Source: a bacterium (GTDB taxonomy: Bacteria; B130-G9). Taken from it: a DNA stretch of 7,700 bases. The stretch covers positions 1 through 7,700 of the forward strand of contig DATLAJ010000137.1 in NCBI GenBank assembly GCA_035527515.1, in the 5' to 3' direction. Positions 6,328-7,700 of the stretch are shown piece after piece. The translations under genes were made by a program, and so were the position numbers. The notes beneath the pieces are model-generated. The model had not been told where the DNA came from. It saw only the letters and a list, made by a program, of their open reading frames with translations, and did no database searches. Within the stretch, counting starts at the first letter, position 1; every line of letters begins with the position of its first letter.

Positions 6328-7700
6328 CTACTCACCAAACAGCTCCCGCCAGTCGTAGATGCTGTAGGCGTATCCCTGCTCGGTCAGGAAGCGCTGCCGG
6401 TTCATCGCCGCCTCCTGTTCCTTCGTGTCCTTCGAGACAATGCTGTAAAAAAACGCCTTCTGGCCGCGACTCTTCGGCCTCAGTATCCGCCCAAGCCGCT
6501 GCGCTTCCTCCTGCCTTGACCCGAACGTGCCAGAGACCTGTATAGCGACGCTGGCGTCGGGCAGATCGACGGCGAAATTCGCCACCTTCGACACGACGAG
6601 AATCTTGATCTTGCCCGCCCTGAAATCGTCATAGAGCATCTCCCGCTCAACGGTCGGCGTCCCGCCGTGGATGAACGGCGCCTGTAGCTCATCCGCTATC
6701 TCCTGAAGTTGACGGATATAAACGCCGATTATCAAGGTCGGCTCGCCCTCGTGCGCCGACACGAGCCGTCTGACAACCTCCAACTTGCGGTAGTTCTCCG
6801 CGGCCAGCCTATACTTCTGCTGGTGAACCGAGAGCGAGTAGCTGCGCCGCACATCTTTCGGCATCTCAACCCTCACCTCCGTGCAATGCGCCTCGGCAAT
6901 GAAGCCTCGGTTCTCGAGGTCCTTCCAGGGCACGTCGAACTTCTTCGGGCCTATCAAGCTGAATACGTCGGCCTCCAGCCCATCCTCACGAACAAGCGTC
7001 GCCGTCAGACCGAGGCGCCGCCTCGCCTGAAGTGCCGCGGTTATCCTAAACACCGGTGCGGGCAATAGATGGACCTCGTCGTAGATTATCAGACCCCAGT
7101 CTTTCTCATCGAAGACCTTGAAATGCCGAAACTCTGCATCCTTGCTCGTGCGGTGCGTCAGCATCTGGTAGGTTGTGAGCGTTATTGGCTTGATCTTCTT
7201 TCGCTCGCCGCTGTACTCACCGAAGTCCGCGCTTGACACGTTCGTCTTGTCGAGCATCTCCATCATCCACTGCCGAATCGCTACGATATTCGTGCAGATT
7301 ATCAGCGTCTCGCACTTCAAAAGCGCCATCGCTGCAAGCCCGACGACTGTCTTGCCCGCGCCGCACGGCAGAACTATGACGCCGCTTCCGCCCTCGGATG
7401 AGCCACCCGCGTAGAAGGCATCCGTGGCGGCGAGCTGGTAGTCCCGAAGTTTCAACTCGGCGCCGTCTGACATGAACTCTCGCAGGGCAAACTCGAAGAA
7501 CGTCCCATCAACGTAGCCGGCCACGTCCTTTACTGGGTAGCCGATGCGAGTCATAGCCTGCTTGATGTCTCCCCTGTGGATTGAGGGGATGAGGAGCTCA
7601 AGCTCGCCGACTCGCCGATCAACATATCTGGCCACACGCTCCGTGTTCATTATCTCGGCGATAAGCGAAGCATCGTCCGAGACGAGTATCAAGTCCTCGC
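6328..7700 (-). CDS. xpb: XPB/Ssl2-family DNA helicase, N-terminus outside the window
   Basis: The gene is open at the right edge; the first TTG (7692) is not the real start, since the frame continues upstream and relatives have roughly 100 or more further residues. Numbering from that TTG, a partial damage-recognition-like region (1-65) precedes the ATPase core. Walker A is LPCGAGKT (108-115), motif II is DEVH (205-208), and motif III is LTAT (229-232). It is followed at once by Arg-Glu-Asp (235-237), the RED motif of XPB. Motif VI is QEEAQRLGRILRP (394-406). The protein ends with RQRFLTEQGYAYSIYDWRELFGE-like sequence, close to what I recall of mycobacterial XPB. It should be a superfamily 2, 3'-5' helicase/translocase that opens DNA in repair. 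The segment between the two RecA lobes (about 280-310) fits the XPB thumb. The stop is TAG at 6328-6330, and no clear terminator follows. All catalytic motifs seen are intact. Confidence 0.93.
   Translation of the reverse strand, partial: EDLILVSDDASLIAEIMNTERVARYVDRRVGELELLIPSIHRGDIKQAMTRIGYPVKDVAGYVDGTFFEFALREFMSDGAELKLRDYQLAATDAFYAGGSSEGGSGVIVLPCGAGKTVVGLAAMALLKCETLIICTNIVAIRQWMMEMLDKTNVSSADFGEYSGERKKIKPITLTTYQMLTHRTSKDAEFRHFKVFDEKDWGLIIYDEVHLLPAPVFRITAALQARRRLGLTATLVREDGLEADVFSLIGPKKFDVPWKDLENRGFIAEAHCTEVRVEMPKDVRRSYSLSVHQQKYRLAAENYRKLEVVRRLVSAHEGEPTLIIGVYIRQLQEIADELQAPFIHGGTPTVEREMLYDDFRAGKIKILVVSKVANFAVDLPDASVAIQVSGTFGSRQEEAQRLGRILRPKSRGQKAFFYSIVSKDTKEQEAAMNRQRFLTEQGYAYSIYDWRELFGE

Overview
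The window reads as chromosomal DNA of a bacterium with moderately high GC (mid-50s percent by eye, not computed) and standard Shine-Dalgarno start sites. The gene set combines a split transketolase, an XPB-type helicase, a long pentapeptide-repeat protein, a DUF3352-like anchored protein and a YycJ-type metallo-hydrolase. This mix suggests an uncultivated or deep-branching, possibly anaerobic, bacterial lineage, but no gene here allows a phylum to be named. I see no phage, insertion sequence, CRISPR array, rRNA or tRNA.

Layout. Positions 1-237 have no convincing gene. They hold a cluster of three strong back-to-back hairpins (20-124) and then a leader for the only plus-strand gene, a small glutaredoxin/thioredoxin-fold protein with a CPKC motif (238-576). 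About 100 bases without an obvious terminator separate it from a convergent minus-strand cluster. Read in the direction of transcription (right to left), that cluster is transketolase N-terminal subunit (5307-4459), transketolase C-terminal subunit (4459-3407), a membrane-anchored DUF3352-like protein (3410-1473) and an MBL-fold hydrolase (1461-679). The junctions are TGATG, GTGA and an 11-bp gap, so the four genes look like one tightly coupled operon. Upstream lies a pentapeptide-repeat gene (5449-6114, minus) with a good sigma70-type promoter of its own. At the right edge is a bacterial XPB-family DNA helicase (6328-7700, minus), whose N-terminus lies outside the window.

How the genes may work together. 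The two transketolase subunits should pair into one ThDP enzyme of the non-oxidative pentose phosphate pathway. Why an envelope-anchored protein and a YycJ-like hydrolase share their transcript is not explained by known pathways. The helicase, the pentapeptide protein and the glutaredoxin-like protein appear to be separate units.

Most of the window is ordinary core-type bacterial sequence. The items most worth a second look are the triple-hairpin element at 20-124 (probably a dispersed structured repeat), a 42-bp in-frame tandem duplication inside the DUF3352-like gene, and the unusual operon partnership. I found no convincing evidence of a wholly new multi-gene system.
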